A stretch of 64,000 nt of DNA from Arthrobacter sp. RIT-PI-e (lineage in GTDB: Bacteria; Actinomycetota; Actinomycetes; Actinomycetales; Micrococcaceae), in NCBI RefSeq assembly GCF_001187915.1, contig NZ_LGIU01000042.1:1-64000 (forward strand), given 5' to 3'. Shown here in pieces: positions 53,797 to 62,306 of the stretch. Numbering within the stretch: the first letter of the stretch is position 1; the number at the start of each line of letters is the position of its first letter. A program made the translations under genes and the position numbers. The notes beneath the pieces are model-generated. The model made no database searches. It was not told where the DNA came from and saw only the letters and a program-made list of their open reading frames with translations.

Positions 53797-54453
53797 TCAG
53801 ATGGAGTGGAAACCTGCACGGACGGCGAACACCGCGAGCTCGACACGCCCGCCGACGTTGAGCTTCGCCATGATCTTCGTGATCTGGAGTTTCACCGTCG
53901 CCTCGCTGACGTGGAGGTCGAGAGCGATCTGGGCGTTCGTGCGGCCCGCCGTCAATCCGCTGAGGATGGAACGATCGCGCGCGGGCAAGCTGTTGATCAC
54001 CTGGTGATCGGACGCATCCTGCGTCATGACGGGTATCGGGAAACGCCCTACCTCGGGGGATGTGGAGAAGATGGTCTCCCCGTGGTGGATCATCCGGATC
54101 GCCGCACCCAGATCGGATGACACCGCGGACTTCGAGAGGTAACTGACTGCACCCGCCCGATACGCTTCGCGCATCACGTCGAAGGAGAGGTTCGAGGAGA
54201 GCATCGCCACCTTGACCTGGGGCGCCTGGTTCGTGATCTCCCGTACGGCACGGATGCCGTCGACATCCCGGATCATCGTCTCCATGAGCACCACGTCCGG
54301 ATTCAGCGACAGCGCTTCCTCGATCGCCGAGTTCCCCGTGGAACTGACCGATTCGACGTCGATCAATGGTGAACCCTCGAACAGCTTCTCGATACCCAGC
54401 CGCACGAGGTAGTCGTCATCGACGAGATGGACGCGGAGCTTCTGGTGCACCAC
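53797..54453 (-). CDS. NarL/FixJ-type response regulator with Glu in place of the phosphoacceptor Asp
   Basis: GTG 54453 is preferred because GGGGGAGG lies about eight bases upstream; ATG 54471 is the alternative. The receiver domain keeps the acidic pocket (HLVDDDYLV, residues 12-14) and the conserved Lys (YLSKSAV), but the phosphorylation loop reads VVLMETMIRDVDG, with Glu58 where Asp is expected. The C-terminal LuxR HTH is complete (SLPARDRSILSGLTAGRTNAQIA, VSEATVKLQITKIMAKL). No histidine kinase is adjacent. The Glu may mimic phosphorylation, making it constitutively active (inference). Confidence 0.88.
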   Translation of the reverse strand: MVHQKLRVHLVDDDYLVRLGIEKLFEGSPLIDVESVSSTGNSAIEEALSLNPDVVLMETMIRDVDGIRAVREITNQAPQVKVAMLSSNLSFDVMREAYRAGAVSYLSKSAVSSDLGAAIRMIHHGETIFSTSPEVGRFPIPVMTQDASDHQVINSLPARDRSILSGLTAGRTNAQIALDLHVSEATVKLQITKIMAKLNVGGRVELAVFAVRAGFHSI

Positions 54454-54726
54454 AGCTGAGACCTCCCCCATACGGTGAGCGGTCGCCCACCACGCTTCCT
54501 TGCGCTCGCCGCCCAACACGACGCGCGTCCTCACCAAGATTACCGAAGACGGGGACGTTGGCCAGGAGGAAGGTCGATTCCTGCCGATCGGGTGATGAGG
54601 GGTAGCCGACTGCACCGCCTGATGCACTAGCGACGCACGCCGTTCACTCCCATGCCTTCCGGGCGCACACCGCGTTTCGCCGTCGTCCTGATTGATGCAC
54701 CGCCGGGGCGCGACTAGATTCGCACC

Positions 54727-55263
54727 ATGCGCCCTCCCCGCCCCGAGATGTCGAACACCACTCCCCCACCGCTCAACGTGCCCCGGAAGCCGGCCGCCCC
54801 GGTGCGGGTCGCCGCGCGGCTCCTGGGTCTCGGAGCGGTGATCGGACTCGCATCCGTGGTGTTCCGGGTGCTGAACCAGGACACGCAGCTGACCTATCTG
54901 CGGCGCACCGCCGGCGGCGTGGAGAGCGGTGTCCCGCAGAGCGAGATCGAGCTGGTGGCGTTGGTGGCCTTCTGGGGCACGATCGGGCTGCTGGTGATCG
55001 TGTTCCTCATCCAGGCCATCCTGATCGGCCCGCTGCAGCGCGGGAAGGGCTGGGTGCGCTGGGTACTCCTCGGCCTCCTGGTGCCCAACCTGCTGGGCCT
55101 GCTGCTGGCCTCCGCCTTCCTGTCCGACGACACCCCCGGCCTGCAGCTCACACCCTTGCTGCTGATCGCCCAGGTGGTGCTGGCGGTGGTGGCCGTGCTG
55201 ACCATGCTGCTCCCGGCCGCGACGCGCTGGTTCCGGCAGATGCGGGCCGAGAGTCGGGGCTGA
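54727..55263 (+). CDS. Hypothetical four-helix membrane protein
   Basis: The 178 residues have hydrophobic segments at about 32-48, 76-98, 108-126 and 140-162 and a soluble loop (RRTAGGVESGVPQSEIE). No family was recognised. It is convergent with the next small membrane gene, four bases apart. Codon use is typical of the genome, so it is probably real. Confidence 0.65.
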   Translation: MRPPRPEMSNTTPPPLNVPRKPAAPVRVAARLLGLGAVIGLASVVFRVLNQDTQLTYLRRTAGGVESGVPQSEIELVALVAFWGTIGLLVIVFLIQAILIGPLQRGKGWVRWVLLGLLVPNLLGLLLASAFLSDDTPGLQLTPLLLIAQVVLAVVAVLTMLLPAATRWFRQMRAESRG

Positions 55264-55267
55264 AACC

Positions 55268-55480
55268 CTACCGACGGGCGCGGACGGCCATGATCGAGGC
55301 GGCCGTGTACACGAGGGCACTCACTACGAAGACGCCTGTCGCGACGAACATCAACGTGCTGCCCTGACTGTTGATGATGAGCATCAGAGCAGTACCGAGC
55401 ACCAAGCCGATGAGGCCCTTCCGCACTCCGCTGCGGGCTGCCTTCTGAACGCGTTCCCCCGGCGTCGTCAGGTGACCCAC
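55268..55480 (-). CDS. Small two-helix membrane protein
   Basis: The 70 residues have two membrane helices (KGLIGLVLGTALMLIIN and FVATGVFVVSALVYTAA) after a short basic amphipathic start. No domain was recognised. It is followed on the same strand by another small membrane gene upstream (55496), with which it may be transcribed. Confidence 0.55.
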   Translation of the reverse strand: MGHLTTPGERVQKAARSGVRKGLIGLVLGTALMLIINSQGSTLMFVATGVFVVSALVYTAASIMAVRARR

Positions 55481-55495
55481 CCGGCGAGAGCGGGG

Positions 55496-55669
55496 TCAGT
55501 GCTGTCCAGCCGGCGATCGCCCCTGGAACCAGCGCACCATGCCGATGACGCCGACAACGAGGACGGCGAGCAGGCACACGTGGTAGAGCAGGCCCATGCC
55601 CATGAAGAGGAAGTTCGTCACTGCTACGGCGAGGGCCACGGCGATGATCAGCCGTTCGTTCTTCGTCAT
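55496..55669 (-). CDS. Small two-helix membrane protein
   Basis: ATG 55669 (MTKNERLII) gives 57 residues with helices at about 6-24 and 28-46 (YHVCLLAVLVVGVIGMV). The longer frame upstream to 55771 has no hydrophobic or family pattern. It lies just upstream of 55268-55480 on the same strand. Function unknown. Confidence 0.5.
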   Translation of the reverse strand: MTKNERLIIAVALAVAVTNFLFMGMGLLYHVCLLAVLVVGVIGMVRWFQGRSPAGQH

Positions 55670-55817
55670 CGCTGCGCCGGTCCGGTGAACATCATTGCTA
55701 CCCCCATGATCGCGATCGAATGTTCGGTGAGCAGAGCCTACTCGCGCCGGCTGCAGATGCGCCAGAACCACGGCTGTTCACGCAGTCGGCACCTCGGCGG
55801 TTCATGACCCATCAGCT

Positions 55818-56036
55818 TCAGGTAGTACATGTCCGGGAGGGCGCCGTCGTCGCGCCCTGCCCGTACGGCTCATCAGGCGACGGGGCCGGCCCTGTACGGC
55901 GACGGCAGGAGGTGATCCCCAGCGCGATCCCAGCCGTGACGAGCGCTGCCGTGCCGACCCGTGCAACAGTCTCGACCGCCCCGATCATCAATACCACGAC
56001 GCCGGCGATGAAGAACGATGTCCCGGAATCCTCCAC
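55818..56036 (-). CDS. Small membrane protein following the Xre regulator
   Basis: A GTG start at 56036, four bases past the regulator's stop, gives 72 residues with two hydrophobic helices (FFIAGVVVLMIGAVE and GTAALVTAGIALGIT) and a polar tail. No recognised domain. It is probably co-transcribed with the Xre-type regulator and the membrane gene at 56290. Confidence 0.5.
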   Translation of the reverse strand: MEDSGTSFFIAGVVVLMIGAVETVARVGTAALVTAGIALGITSCRRRTGPAPSPDEPYGQGATTAPSRTCTT

Positions 56037-56042
56037 CAGTTC

Positions 56043-56288
56043 TCATGACGGCGACCTCGCTGAGCTGTTCTGCGAGCTCGCAGCGTCCTGGACTGCACCA
56101 TCCGGGAAGAAGAGGTCCTCGAGGGACGTCCCGAAGATCGCCGCGAGCCGGAAGGCCAGCGGCAAGGACGGATCGAAGCGACCGCGCTCTATGGAGATGA
56201 TCGTCTGACGGGACACACCGAGCTCGTCGGCCAGTTTCTGCTGCGACCACTGGAGCCGGGTGCGGGATTCGTTGACCAGGTTCCTCAC
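56043..56288 (-). CDS. Xre-type HTH transcriptional regulator
   Basis: The 81-residue protein is almost entirely a helix-turn-helix: NLVNESRTRLQWSQQKLADE, LGVSRQTIISIERGRFDPSL, AFRLAAIFGTSLEDLFFPD. This is the YozG/Xre subgroup often paired with DUF2178 or small membrane proteins. It starts at GTG one base before the upstream gene's end, so the two are coupled. It probably autoregulates this small operon. Confidence 0.85.
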   Translation of the reverse strand: MRNLVNESRTRLQWSQQKLADELGVSRQTIISIERGRFDPSLPLAFRLAAIFGTSLEDLFFPDGAVQDAASSQNSSARSPS

Positions 56289-56289
56289 C

Positions 56290-56670
56290 TCAGCCCCGGC
56301 GGCGCAGGAGCAGGTAGCGGATCCCGAAGGACGCGGAACATATGAGGCCCACGGCAGGAAGGACGAGCTTCAGGTCCACGGAGACCTCCGTCGGCACGAA
56401 GGAAAGAATGATCGATGCGACCCCCAGGAGCAGGATCACATCGGTGAAGGATCGAGAGGTCGCCCTGTCGTACCAGCCGGATTCGATCGACTCGTCGGGA
56501 TGCTCGGTAGCACCTTCGAGAGTGTCCCGGTCGACGACCACGGCGAACACCAGGGCGACGCCCGGTGGCGTGAGACACAGCGCGAAAGCCAGGAAACCGA
56601 CGACGGCGTGAGGTCCGGTGACTCCGTTGAGGACGGCCAGCATGCCTCCTGCCGCGCCGAGCACCACCAT
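56290..56670 (-). CDS. Four-helix membrane protein upstream of the Xre regulator (DUF2178-like)
   Basis: The 126 residues from ATG 56670 have four membrane helices and a central charged loop (DRDTLEGATEHPDESIESGW) ending with SFGIRYLLLRRRG. This layout and the adjacent Xre gene fit the DUF2178-type membrane proteins commonly paired with such regulators; the assignment is tentative. The long open frame further upstream is a shadow of the MFS gene. Confidence 0.6.
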   Translation of the reverse strand: MVVLGAAGGMLAVLNGVTGPHAVVGFLAFALCLTPPGVALVFAVVVDRDTLEGATEHPDESIESGWYDRATSRSFTDVILLLGVASIILSFVPTEVSVDLKLVLPAVGLICSASFGIRYLLLRRRG

Positions 56671-56696
56671 GTCTCGTCGTCGATGCCCGAGTGATC

Positions 56697-57941
56697 CTAG
56701 GAAACAGCGTCCTGACGTGCGGGCTTGTCCGCCACCTCGAGCTTCCGGAGCGCCCACGGGCCGAGCCAGGCACCGGACAGGATGACGGCACCTGCAAGCA
56801 CGCAGGTGAGCTTCCAGGATGCGGCAGCGTAGATGATGCCACCGAGGGACGCTCCGAGGGCTGAGCCGATGAGGGTCGCAGCAGTGTAGATCCCCATTGC
56901 GGCACCCAACTGGTGAGGGTGCTTCTCCGCGATCACGGCCTGCTCGATCGGCATCACCAAAGCCCACGCCACACCGCACAGGATCCACAGGGCAGCAATG
57001 GTCACCGGTCCGGACGCGTAGGCCAGGGAGATGGCGAAAGCACCACTCAGGACGGACCCGGCCACGATTCCGGCGCGTCGGCCGATGCGCTGGACCACGG
57101 TGTGCAGCACCGGGGGAAGAACGCCCATGATGATGGCTCCCGGGAGGTAGACATAGGCGATCTGGATGACCTCCAGACCCAGTCCGCGCTGGAGATGAAG
57201 GAGGAGCAGGATCCCGATCAAGGTCTCCGCCAGCGCGGTCACCCCGGCTGTGATGAGGATCGGGTGGAGTGAGGAGACCAGGGCGCGCGAAGCTCGGGGC
57301 GCCACAGTTGCTCGGTACTCCTGATCCTCGGCTACCCAGGATGTCCGATCTACTCGCGCAGGGCTGGAGAACAGGACCAGGGCTCCTATCAGGCATCCCG
57401 CAGCAGCGGCGAGGAAGACCACCGGGAACGATTCGAACTGCCCCAGCAGCAACAGACCACCGACGAATGCCACCCAGACGGCGGTCTCCTGCGCGGACAT
57501 CAGGCGGGCGAACACCCCTGAGTCCTCGGCGAGGTGTTCTCCGACCATGGCACGGAGGGATACCCACAACAGCGCTCCCCCGAGACCACCCACCGCGGCA
57601 GCCAGGTACGCGAGTGGCAGAGAGCCGGCGAAGGCGTAACCGCAGCACGACACCGCGTACAGGAGTGCCCCGAGACCGGCGAGGTGTTCACGCCTACCGG
57701 AGTCCGCGAGCCGCCCGGCGATCGGACGGACGATGACGGAGACGATCAGTTCGAGAGCGACGAGGAACCCGATGTGAGCAGGTTCGGCGCCGAGCGCCAT
57801 ACCTGCCCAGAGCGGGATGAGGAAGTCGAGCAGCTCGGCCGGTCCGTTCGTCAGACCTGCCGCCACCAGCGCTGACCGAAGACGGGCACGCTTGCCCACA
57901 GTGTTCCCCCACATGCGCCTGATCCTAACCACAGGGGTCAA
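56697..57941 (-). CDS. Major facilitator superfamily transporter
   Basis: The 414 residues have 12 membrane helices, with the MFS signature after helix 2 (RPIAGRLADSGRREHL) and a long charged central loop (VDRTSWVAEDQEYRATV). The C-terminal half has IGRRAGIVAGSVLSG. The drug-efflux-like subgroup is likely but the substrate cannot be told. Starts at 57941 or the in-frame ATG 57914 are both possible. Confidence 0.85.
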   Translation of the reverse strand: MTPVVRIRRMWGNTVGKRARLRSALVAAGLTNGPAELLDFLIPLWAGMALGAEPAHIGFLVALELIVSVIVRPIAGRLADSGRREHLAGLGALLYAVSCCGYAFAGSLPLAYLAAAVGGLGGALLWVSLRAMVGEHLAEDSGVFARLMSAQETAVWVAFVGGLLLLGQFESFPVVFLAAAAGCLIGALVLFSSPARVDRTSWVAEDQEYRATVAPRASRALVSSLHPILITAGVTALAETLIGILLLLHLQRGLGLEVIQIAYVYLPGAIIMGVLPPVLHTVVQRIGRRAGIVAGSVLSGAFAISLAYASGPVTIAALWILCGVAWALVMPIEQAVIAEKHPHQLGAAMGIYTAATLIGSALGASLGGIIYAAASWKLTCVLAGAVILSGAWLGPWALRKLEVADKPARQDAVS

Positions 57942-58108
57942 GCCCAGCTGGGATACTCAGCCTGACGGCGATCAGAACGTGCCCCAACGCCACGCAGCCC
58001 AGGTCACCGCCGATGACGATCATGGATCAGCATGGAGCCCAGTACGGCTTTGCCGCCTCCACCGCGACGTACCGACGTGAGCGGGTTCCACTTCAAGGCA
58101 AGACGCGG

Positions 58109-58723
58109 CTAGGAGATGACGCGGTGCACCCGACGTCGTGCACCGCCGGTGAAGCCGAAGCGCTGGTACTGCTCGAACTGGGTAGGCGTATTGGCTGTTG
58201 CCACGACCACCGCACCGGATGGCGGGACGGTGGCGAGAGCACTCCGTGCAGTCTGGACTGCCGTGAACTGCGTTCCGGGCAGTTGCGCGAGACCCGCGAG
58301 CTCCCACCGCGGACCGGCCGGCGTCTCGGGCCCGTACGGCACTGTTGACGCTCCCCTCTTGGGGAGCAGGAAGAGTGCGCCTGCCGAGGCCGCGATCACC
58401 AGCAGTGGGGCGAGGACGAGCAGGACAGGGAAGGCGTTCAGGGCATCGGCCAGCGCTAGGAGGCCGAAGGTGGTGACTGCGGCGAGGACGCCGACGGGTA
58501 GCAGTAGGAGCAGATCGAGGGCCACGTTGATCGGCAGCAGCAGCACCAAGCCCGTGCGGGTCGCGTCGAGGAAGAGCCCTCCACGCACCGCGGCCGGGAG
58601 AACCGCCAGCACTGTCCACGGTAGGGCCAGGAGTGCCACCACCCGGTGAGGAGTGAAGGCTCGCGCCATGATCCACGCCGAACGCAGTACCCGGCGACTG
58701 GGACGAGGTGGGTGAGTCGTCAT
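58109..58723 (-). CDS. Hypothetical membrane protein of the MarR-like operon
   Basis: The 204 residues have a basic N-terminus, about four hydrophobic helices (to residue 125) and a soluble C-terminal part of about 75 residues (FTAVQTARSALATVPPSGAVVVATANTP) that resembles an acyltransferase/peptidase-like fold only weakly. No family could be named. It is the last gene of the operon controlled by the operator pair at 59453-59499; ATG 58723 or 58738 may be used. Confidence 0.6.
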   Translation of the reverse strand: MTTHPPRPSRRVLRSAWIMARAFTPHRVVALLALPWTVLAVLPAAVRGGLFLDATRTGLVLLLPINVALDLLLLLPVGVLAAVTTFGLLALADALNAFPVLLVLAPLLVIAASAGALFLLPKRGASTVPYGPETPAGPRWELAGLAQLPGTQFTAVQTARSALATVPPSGAVVVATANTPTQFEQYQRFGFTGGARRRVHRVIS

Positions 58724-58734
58724 GTCAGTGCCCC

Positions 58735-59028
58735 TCATTCTGTTCCCTCGATGATGGCCCGGAGTGCTGCGATGTGCCCCTGGTACGCGTCCCGCCCCTG
58801 CTCTGTGAGCGAGAGCCGGAGGCGTGAGCGCCCTGCTCGCGTCACCTGCTCCTGCTGGAGGTATTTCTGCTCGATCAACTGGGAGATGTGCTTGCTGAGC
58901 GCGGACTTCGACAGGTCGAGCCTGCGCTGGAGCTCACCGAACTCCACGTGCGTGGCGGCGTTCGTGATGGCGCAGATCTGCAGGCGGTGAGGTGCGTGGA
59001 TCAGCGGGTCGAATCTCGGCTCAGGCAC
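58735..59028 (-). CDS. Winged-helix transcriptional regulator (MarR/ArsR-like, HTH_27 type)
   Basis: The 97-residue protein is a single winged helix: LQICAITNAATHVEFGELQRRL, DLSKSALSKHISQLIEQKYL, then a wing with RAGRSRLRLSLTEQGRDAYQ. It overlaps the upstream membrane gene by eight bases. It is the obvious candidate to bind the two palindromes in front of the operon and repress it. The ligand is unknown, perhaps a membrane-active compound (inference). Confidence 0.85.
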   Translation of the reverse strand: MPEPRFDPLIHAPHRLQICAITNAATHVEFGELQRRLDLSKSALSKHISQLIEQKYLQQEQVTRAGRSRLRLSLTEQGRDAYQGHIAALRAIIEGTE

Positions 59029-59461
59029 TGCCCACTTCTCTCCTGTAACGGTGACCCATCTCGAACGTCACCACACCGCCGAGCACCCCGGCCGGCAACC
59101 ACAGCCACGTGGCGTCGAGGGCGACGGCGAGCGCCGCGGGTAGGCCGACGGCGGCGATCATCGAAACCATGTAGGGGAATGCCCCCTGGCCATCCAGCCC
59201 CACCATGCCGTAACCGGGTCGCAGGAACACCCAGCGCATGCCGACCCCTACGAGGGCCAGGAACCCGATGATCGTCACCACTCGGGAAGGGCTGGTGGGA
59301 AGCATCTGCGCCCAGCAGATCACCGTGATGAGCGTGGCCTGGGTGATGAAGAACGCCCTCGATAGCGGCGGGTTCCGCGTTGCAGTCTCGGCCCCTTCTG
59401 CAACCTCCAGCATCGCGCGCGCTTCGTTGCGGTCCGGTGTCCCGTCTCGGCTTGTTTCCAT
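59021..59461 (-). CDS. Hypothetical four-helix membrane protein, first gene of the MarR-like operon
   Basis: The 146 residues have a charged 30-residue N-terminus and four hydrophobic helices between about 36 and 135, ending MGHRYRREVGSA. No family was recognised. The ATG (59459-59461) lies inside one operator palindrome and has no Shine-Dalgarno, so the message may be leaderless or an internal ATG may be used. Membrane gene plus winged-helix regulator resembles known stress-sensing pairs. Confidence 0.65.
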   Translation of the reverse strand: METSRDGTPDRNEARAMLEVAEGAETATRNPPLSRAFFITQATLITVICWAQMLPTSPSRVVTIIGFLALVGVGMRWVFLRPGYGMVGLDGQGAFPYMVSMIAAVGLPAALAVALDATWLWLPAGVLGGVVTFEMGHRYRREVGSA

Positions 59462-59471
59462 AGGGGAAACA
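59453..59471. promoter_or_regulatory. Operator palindrome 1 (TGTTTCC-N5-GGAAACA)
   Basis: Perfect 7-base arms with spacer ATAGG, overlapping the first codon of the membrane gene. It is identical in arms and spacing to palindrome 2, with centres 28 bases apart. It is likely bound by the winged-helix regulator encoded in the same operon. Confidence 0.85.
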
Positions 59472-59480
59472 GTAGCATTG

Positions 59481-59499
59481 TGTTTCCACTAAGGAAACA
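59481..59499. promoter_or_regulatory. Operator palindrome 2 (TGTTTCC-N5-GGAAACA)
   Basis: Perfect 7-base arms with spacer ACTAA. It lies just downstream of a minus-strand TTGACT (59503-59508) that fits a -35 box, so binding here would block the promoter. Confidence 0.85.
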
Positions 59500-59504
59500 G
59501 GGAG

Positions 59505-59645
59505 TCAATCGGAGATGGCCTTGAAGTAGCGGGCAACAGGCCAGCGCTCGAACCCGGATCGCTCGTAGAGGTGACGTGCTGGTTCATGACCGGGATCATC
59601 ACCGGTCTCGACCAGCATCATGTGCATCCCACATGCTCCAACCGT
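59505..59645 (-). pseudogene. GNAT acetyltransferase C-terminal fragment
   Basis: The minus strand reads MMLVETGDDPGHEPARHLYE then RSGFERWPVARYFKAISD and a stop, the C-terminus of a GNAT acetyltransferase. A further piece, LGEGWERLEHVGC, lies in a neighbouring frame just upstream, so a one-base shift is present near 59622. The first two thirds of the domain are missing. The stop codon abuts the -35 box of the MarR-like operon. Confidence 0.7.
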
Positions 59646-59721
59646 TCCCAACCCTCACCAAGGAGCTTGGGCGGCGACCCCTTATGAGTCTTCTCCCCGA
59701 CCAGGCTTTACAGTCGGTCGC

Positions 59722-60579
59722 ATGGGAACTTCAACCAGGACGATGGGCCATGCAGCCCGGTGGATCATCAGCACCGGCGCCGGGCTGTGGCTCTCGAGCC
59801 TCACCCTCCTCATGGTCGTGTCCCCGTCGGGGACGGCGATCTCGAGTGATCCTGGTGCGCAATCCGTGCCGTACTGGGCAACGCTCGTACCGCTCGCCGT
59901 GGGGACTGCCCTCGCCCTCCTCCTCCCCCGCTCGTCACCGCACCGACCGGTCAGGATTACTTCCCCGAGGTCCTTCCGCGTGACCACAGCCGGTCTCCTC
60001 GTCCTGGCTGCCCTGTTCCCGGTGATGACGCTCGCCGTTCCGCTCGTCGGCGAGTCCTACGTCCTGGGCAAGTTGATCCTGTTCATGATCGTGCCGACGG
60101 TCCTGCTGCTGATAGTGCGCAGGAGCGTGAGCATTACCTGGCGTAAGAATTGGTCCCGATGGTGGGCGCCGGCCATTGTGATCATCGTGTGGACGCTGCT
60201 GTCCCAGGTTGCCCCGTGGAGCCCGGCATTCGACCCGGCAGGCATGGAGGTGGCGTTCATCCTCACGGCGGCCATCGCGACGGCCATCACCGCGGGCGTG
60301 GGTGAGGAACTGTTCTATCGTCGCTGGTTACAGACGCGACTGGAGGCCGCCCTGGGCGCATGGCCGGGCATCATCGTGACCTCCCTCGCCTTCGCGCTCA
60401 TGCATCTCGGTTCCCACGGGACCGGTGACCCGCTCCTGGACGTGGCCCGCGTGATCGTCCTCCAGGGATCGTTCGGGCTGTTCGTGGGAGTGCTGTGGTG
60501 GCGCTACCGCAATCTCACCGCCGTCGTCGTGGTTCATATCATCAGTAACGGGTGGGCCGTGGCCGCGGCCCTGGTGTAA
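59722..60579 (+). CDS. CPBP-family intramembrane metalloprotease
   Basis: The roughly 285-residue polytopic protein has the Abi/CPBP motifs: GVGEELFYRR (Glu195, Glu196, Arg200), FALMHLG with the first metal His, and VVHIISNGW with the second His and Asn. These proteins include Rce1-type CAAX proteases and bacteriocin-immunity proteins. ATG 59722 is preferred by the hydrophobic profile. Its neighbour on the opposite strand is a related protein that lacks these residues. Confidence 0.83.
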   Translation: MGTSTRTMGHAARWIISTGAGLWLSSLTLLMVVSPSGTAISSDPGAQSVPYWATLVPLAVGTALALLLPRSSPHRPVRITSPRSFRVTTAGLLVLAALFPVMTLAVPLVGESYVLGKLILFMIVPTVLLLIVRRSVSITWRKNWSRWWAPAIVIIVWTLLSQVAPWSPAFDPAGMEVAFILTAAIATAITAGVGEELFYRRWLQTRLEAALGAWPGIIVTSLAFALMHLGSHGTGDPLLDVARVIVLQGSFGLFVGVLWWRYRNLTAVVVVHIISNGWAVAAALV

Positions 60580-60619
60580 CCGGGAAGGGCACTGCGCAAT
60601 GGGGCGTGACCGCCGGCAT

Positions 60620-61228
60620 TCACCCGACGAAGACGAAGTAGAAGGAAAGGTGCAGGGCGAGATTCAAATGGAGGGTCTTCAACCCGAGCCGTAGTGATGC
60701 CAGAACGAACCCGAGGGCGAGGATCGAGAGGCTCGGCAGCACATGGACGGGTGCAAAGCTCTGCCGGAGGAACACTGCATGGCCGAGCCAGAACATGACG
60801 GCACTGGTAACGAGCACACCCCACGCTGGTAACCGCTCCCCGAGGTAGCTCTGCAGGAGCCCGAAGGTGAGGTAGTTCTGCCAGAAGTCGGAGACGGTCA
60901 TCCAGAACATGTAGAGCGCCACCGGCGCCTCCAGTTCGTACCGGAAGGGCACCGTGACGGCCAGGACCAGCGGCAGCACGTAGAGCCACCTCGACCAGGA
61001 GCGGGCGAACAGGACCCGGTTGTACCGGCGGTGGGTGAGCACGAGTACGACGACGACGATGAGCGCCAGGATCGTCTCGATGAGGATGGACGTGTCGATG
61101 TCCGTGGTGAGGAGCTTGCCGGCACCGTTGGCGAGCAGTCCCGGAGTGAGATACCAGAGCCCGAGCCACACGACGGAGATCAGGAGGAGTGTCCTCCGCG
61201 AAGGACGCATGTGGAGATCGGAGGTCAT
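60620..61228 (-). CDS. CPBP-like membrane protein lacking the catalytic glutamates
   Basis: The roughly 202-residue protein has eight hydrophobic segments arranged like CPBP proteases. It has FGLLQSYLGERLPAWGVLV where active members have EExxxRG..., then MFWLGHAVF (His kept) and LHLNLALHLSFYF. The Glu-Glu pair is replaced by Trp-Gln-Asn-Tyr-type residues (DFWQNYLTF), so it is probably inactive as a protease. ATG 61228 is preferred; longer starts to 61342 cannot be excluded. It is convergent with the active CPBP gene. Confidence 0.65.
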   Translation of the reverse strand: MTSDLHMRPSRRTLLLISVVWLGLWYLTPGLLANGAGKLLTTDIDTSILIETILALIVVVVLVLTHRRYNRVLFARSWSRWLYVLPLVLAVTVPFRYELEAPVALYMFWMTVSDFWQNYLTFGLLQSYLGERLPAWGVLVTSAVMFWLGHAVFLRQSFAPVHVLPSLSILALGFVLASLRLGLKTLHLNLALHLSFYFVFVG

Positions 61229-61393
61229 CACGGGTGTTCGGTGTGGAGTGCTCACCCGGCCCATCCCAACGGTCCGCACATTCTCGACCACCGCACCGAA
61301 ACGTCGGGTCCGGGTGTCTTCCTGATGGACGACAACCTGCATCGCCGTGCCGATGTTGACCCTGACGCGGGGTCAGTCTCTACGGTCGAACCC

Positions 61394-62278
61394 ATGACGA
61401 CCAAGATTCTGGACACCAGTAGGGGAATGGGTGCCGTGCTCGCTGCTCCCCGCGATGAACGTGAGGACATACTGCGTGGCATGATTGCGCCGGCGGAGGG
61501 GATGTATCGGTACTTCCCGGGCGAGGTGGACCTGGTGGCGATGCACCGGATGAGCTTCGGGTTCCCCCTCGACCGCTGCGAGGAAGAAGTCCTCGAGGCA
61601 CTCGAACGGATGCGGGCCGCCGAGGTCTGGCAGCGGATGAGCACCGCGCTGACCCGCGCCGTCGACGTCCAGCGTGCCGCCACCCCGGATATCGAGGTGC
61701 CCGACGTCGTCGTCCTCCTCGTGCTGGGCGATCCGGAGGATCAGTACTTCATGGGCCCGTTACGGGGGTTCAGCGGCAACGGCAGTGTGCCCGGCTATGT
61801 GCAGTTGACGGTGTGGCCGACCGAGGAGAACCTCGCCCGGGTCGAAGCAGCGGTGGTCCACGAACTGAACCACAACCTGCGCTACGCGCCCGGAGGGATC
61901 AGCTGGGACCCCTCCACCGTAGTAGTGGGCGAGCAGGTGATTTCCGAGGGGCTCGCCGACGCCTTCGCCCGGCAGCTCTACGGGCATACCGGGTACACCC
62001 CCCTAGGCCTCCCGCACCTGGACGACGACGCGGTCCTGGCGAAGGTGATTTCCGGGTTGCAGGTGACCGGGATGCAGAACTTCACCGCCTGGATCCATGG
62101 GGACGATTCCGCGCGGCGGTTCGGCGCCCACCCGGTGGGACTTCCCACCGGCGCGGGCTACGCGGCAGGTAACCGCCTGATCGACGCCTACCTGGCTGCT
62201 ACCGGGCGGACGGCGGCCGAAGCCCTGCACGTGCCGAGTCAGGACGTCATCGACGTCGCCCTGTCCCGCCTGCACTGA
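61394..62278 (+). CDS. DUF2268 putative Zn-dependent protease
   Basis: The 294-residue soluble protein has HELNH at residues 156-160 (VVHELNHNLRY) and a downstream EGLADAFA Glu that would complete a gluzincin site, as in DUF2268 proteins. ATG 61394 follows the open region; the longer frame is a shadow. It is convergent with a TipAS-type MerR regulator; such pairs recur in Actinobacteria, but the substrate is unknown. Confidence 0.83.
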   Translation: MTTKILDTSRGMGAVLAAPRDEREDILRGMIAPAEGMYRYFPGEVDLVAMHRMSFGFPLDRCEEEVLEALERMRAAEVWQRMSTALTRAVDVQRAATPDIEVPDVVVLLVLGDPEDQYFMGPLRGFSGNGSVPGYVQLTVWPTEENLARVEAAVVHELNHNLRYAPGGISWDPSTVVVGEQVISEGLADAFARQLYGHTGYTPLGLPHLDDDAVLAKVISGLQVTGMQNFTAWIHGDDSARRFGAHPVGLPTGAGYAAGNRLIDAYLAATGRTAAEALHVPSQDVIDVALSRLH

Positions 62279-62306
62279 TCCCCCGCCCGCGGTGTCGTCG
62301 CAGGGC

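Noticed and set aside
53797-55320. A 507-residue open frame ending in the response regulator
   Set aside because: The first 280 residues are low-complexity shadow sequence opposite two other membrane genes; the regulator starts at 54453 or 54471.
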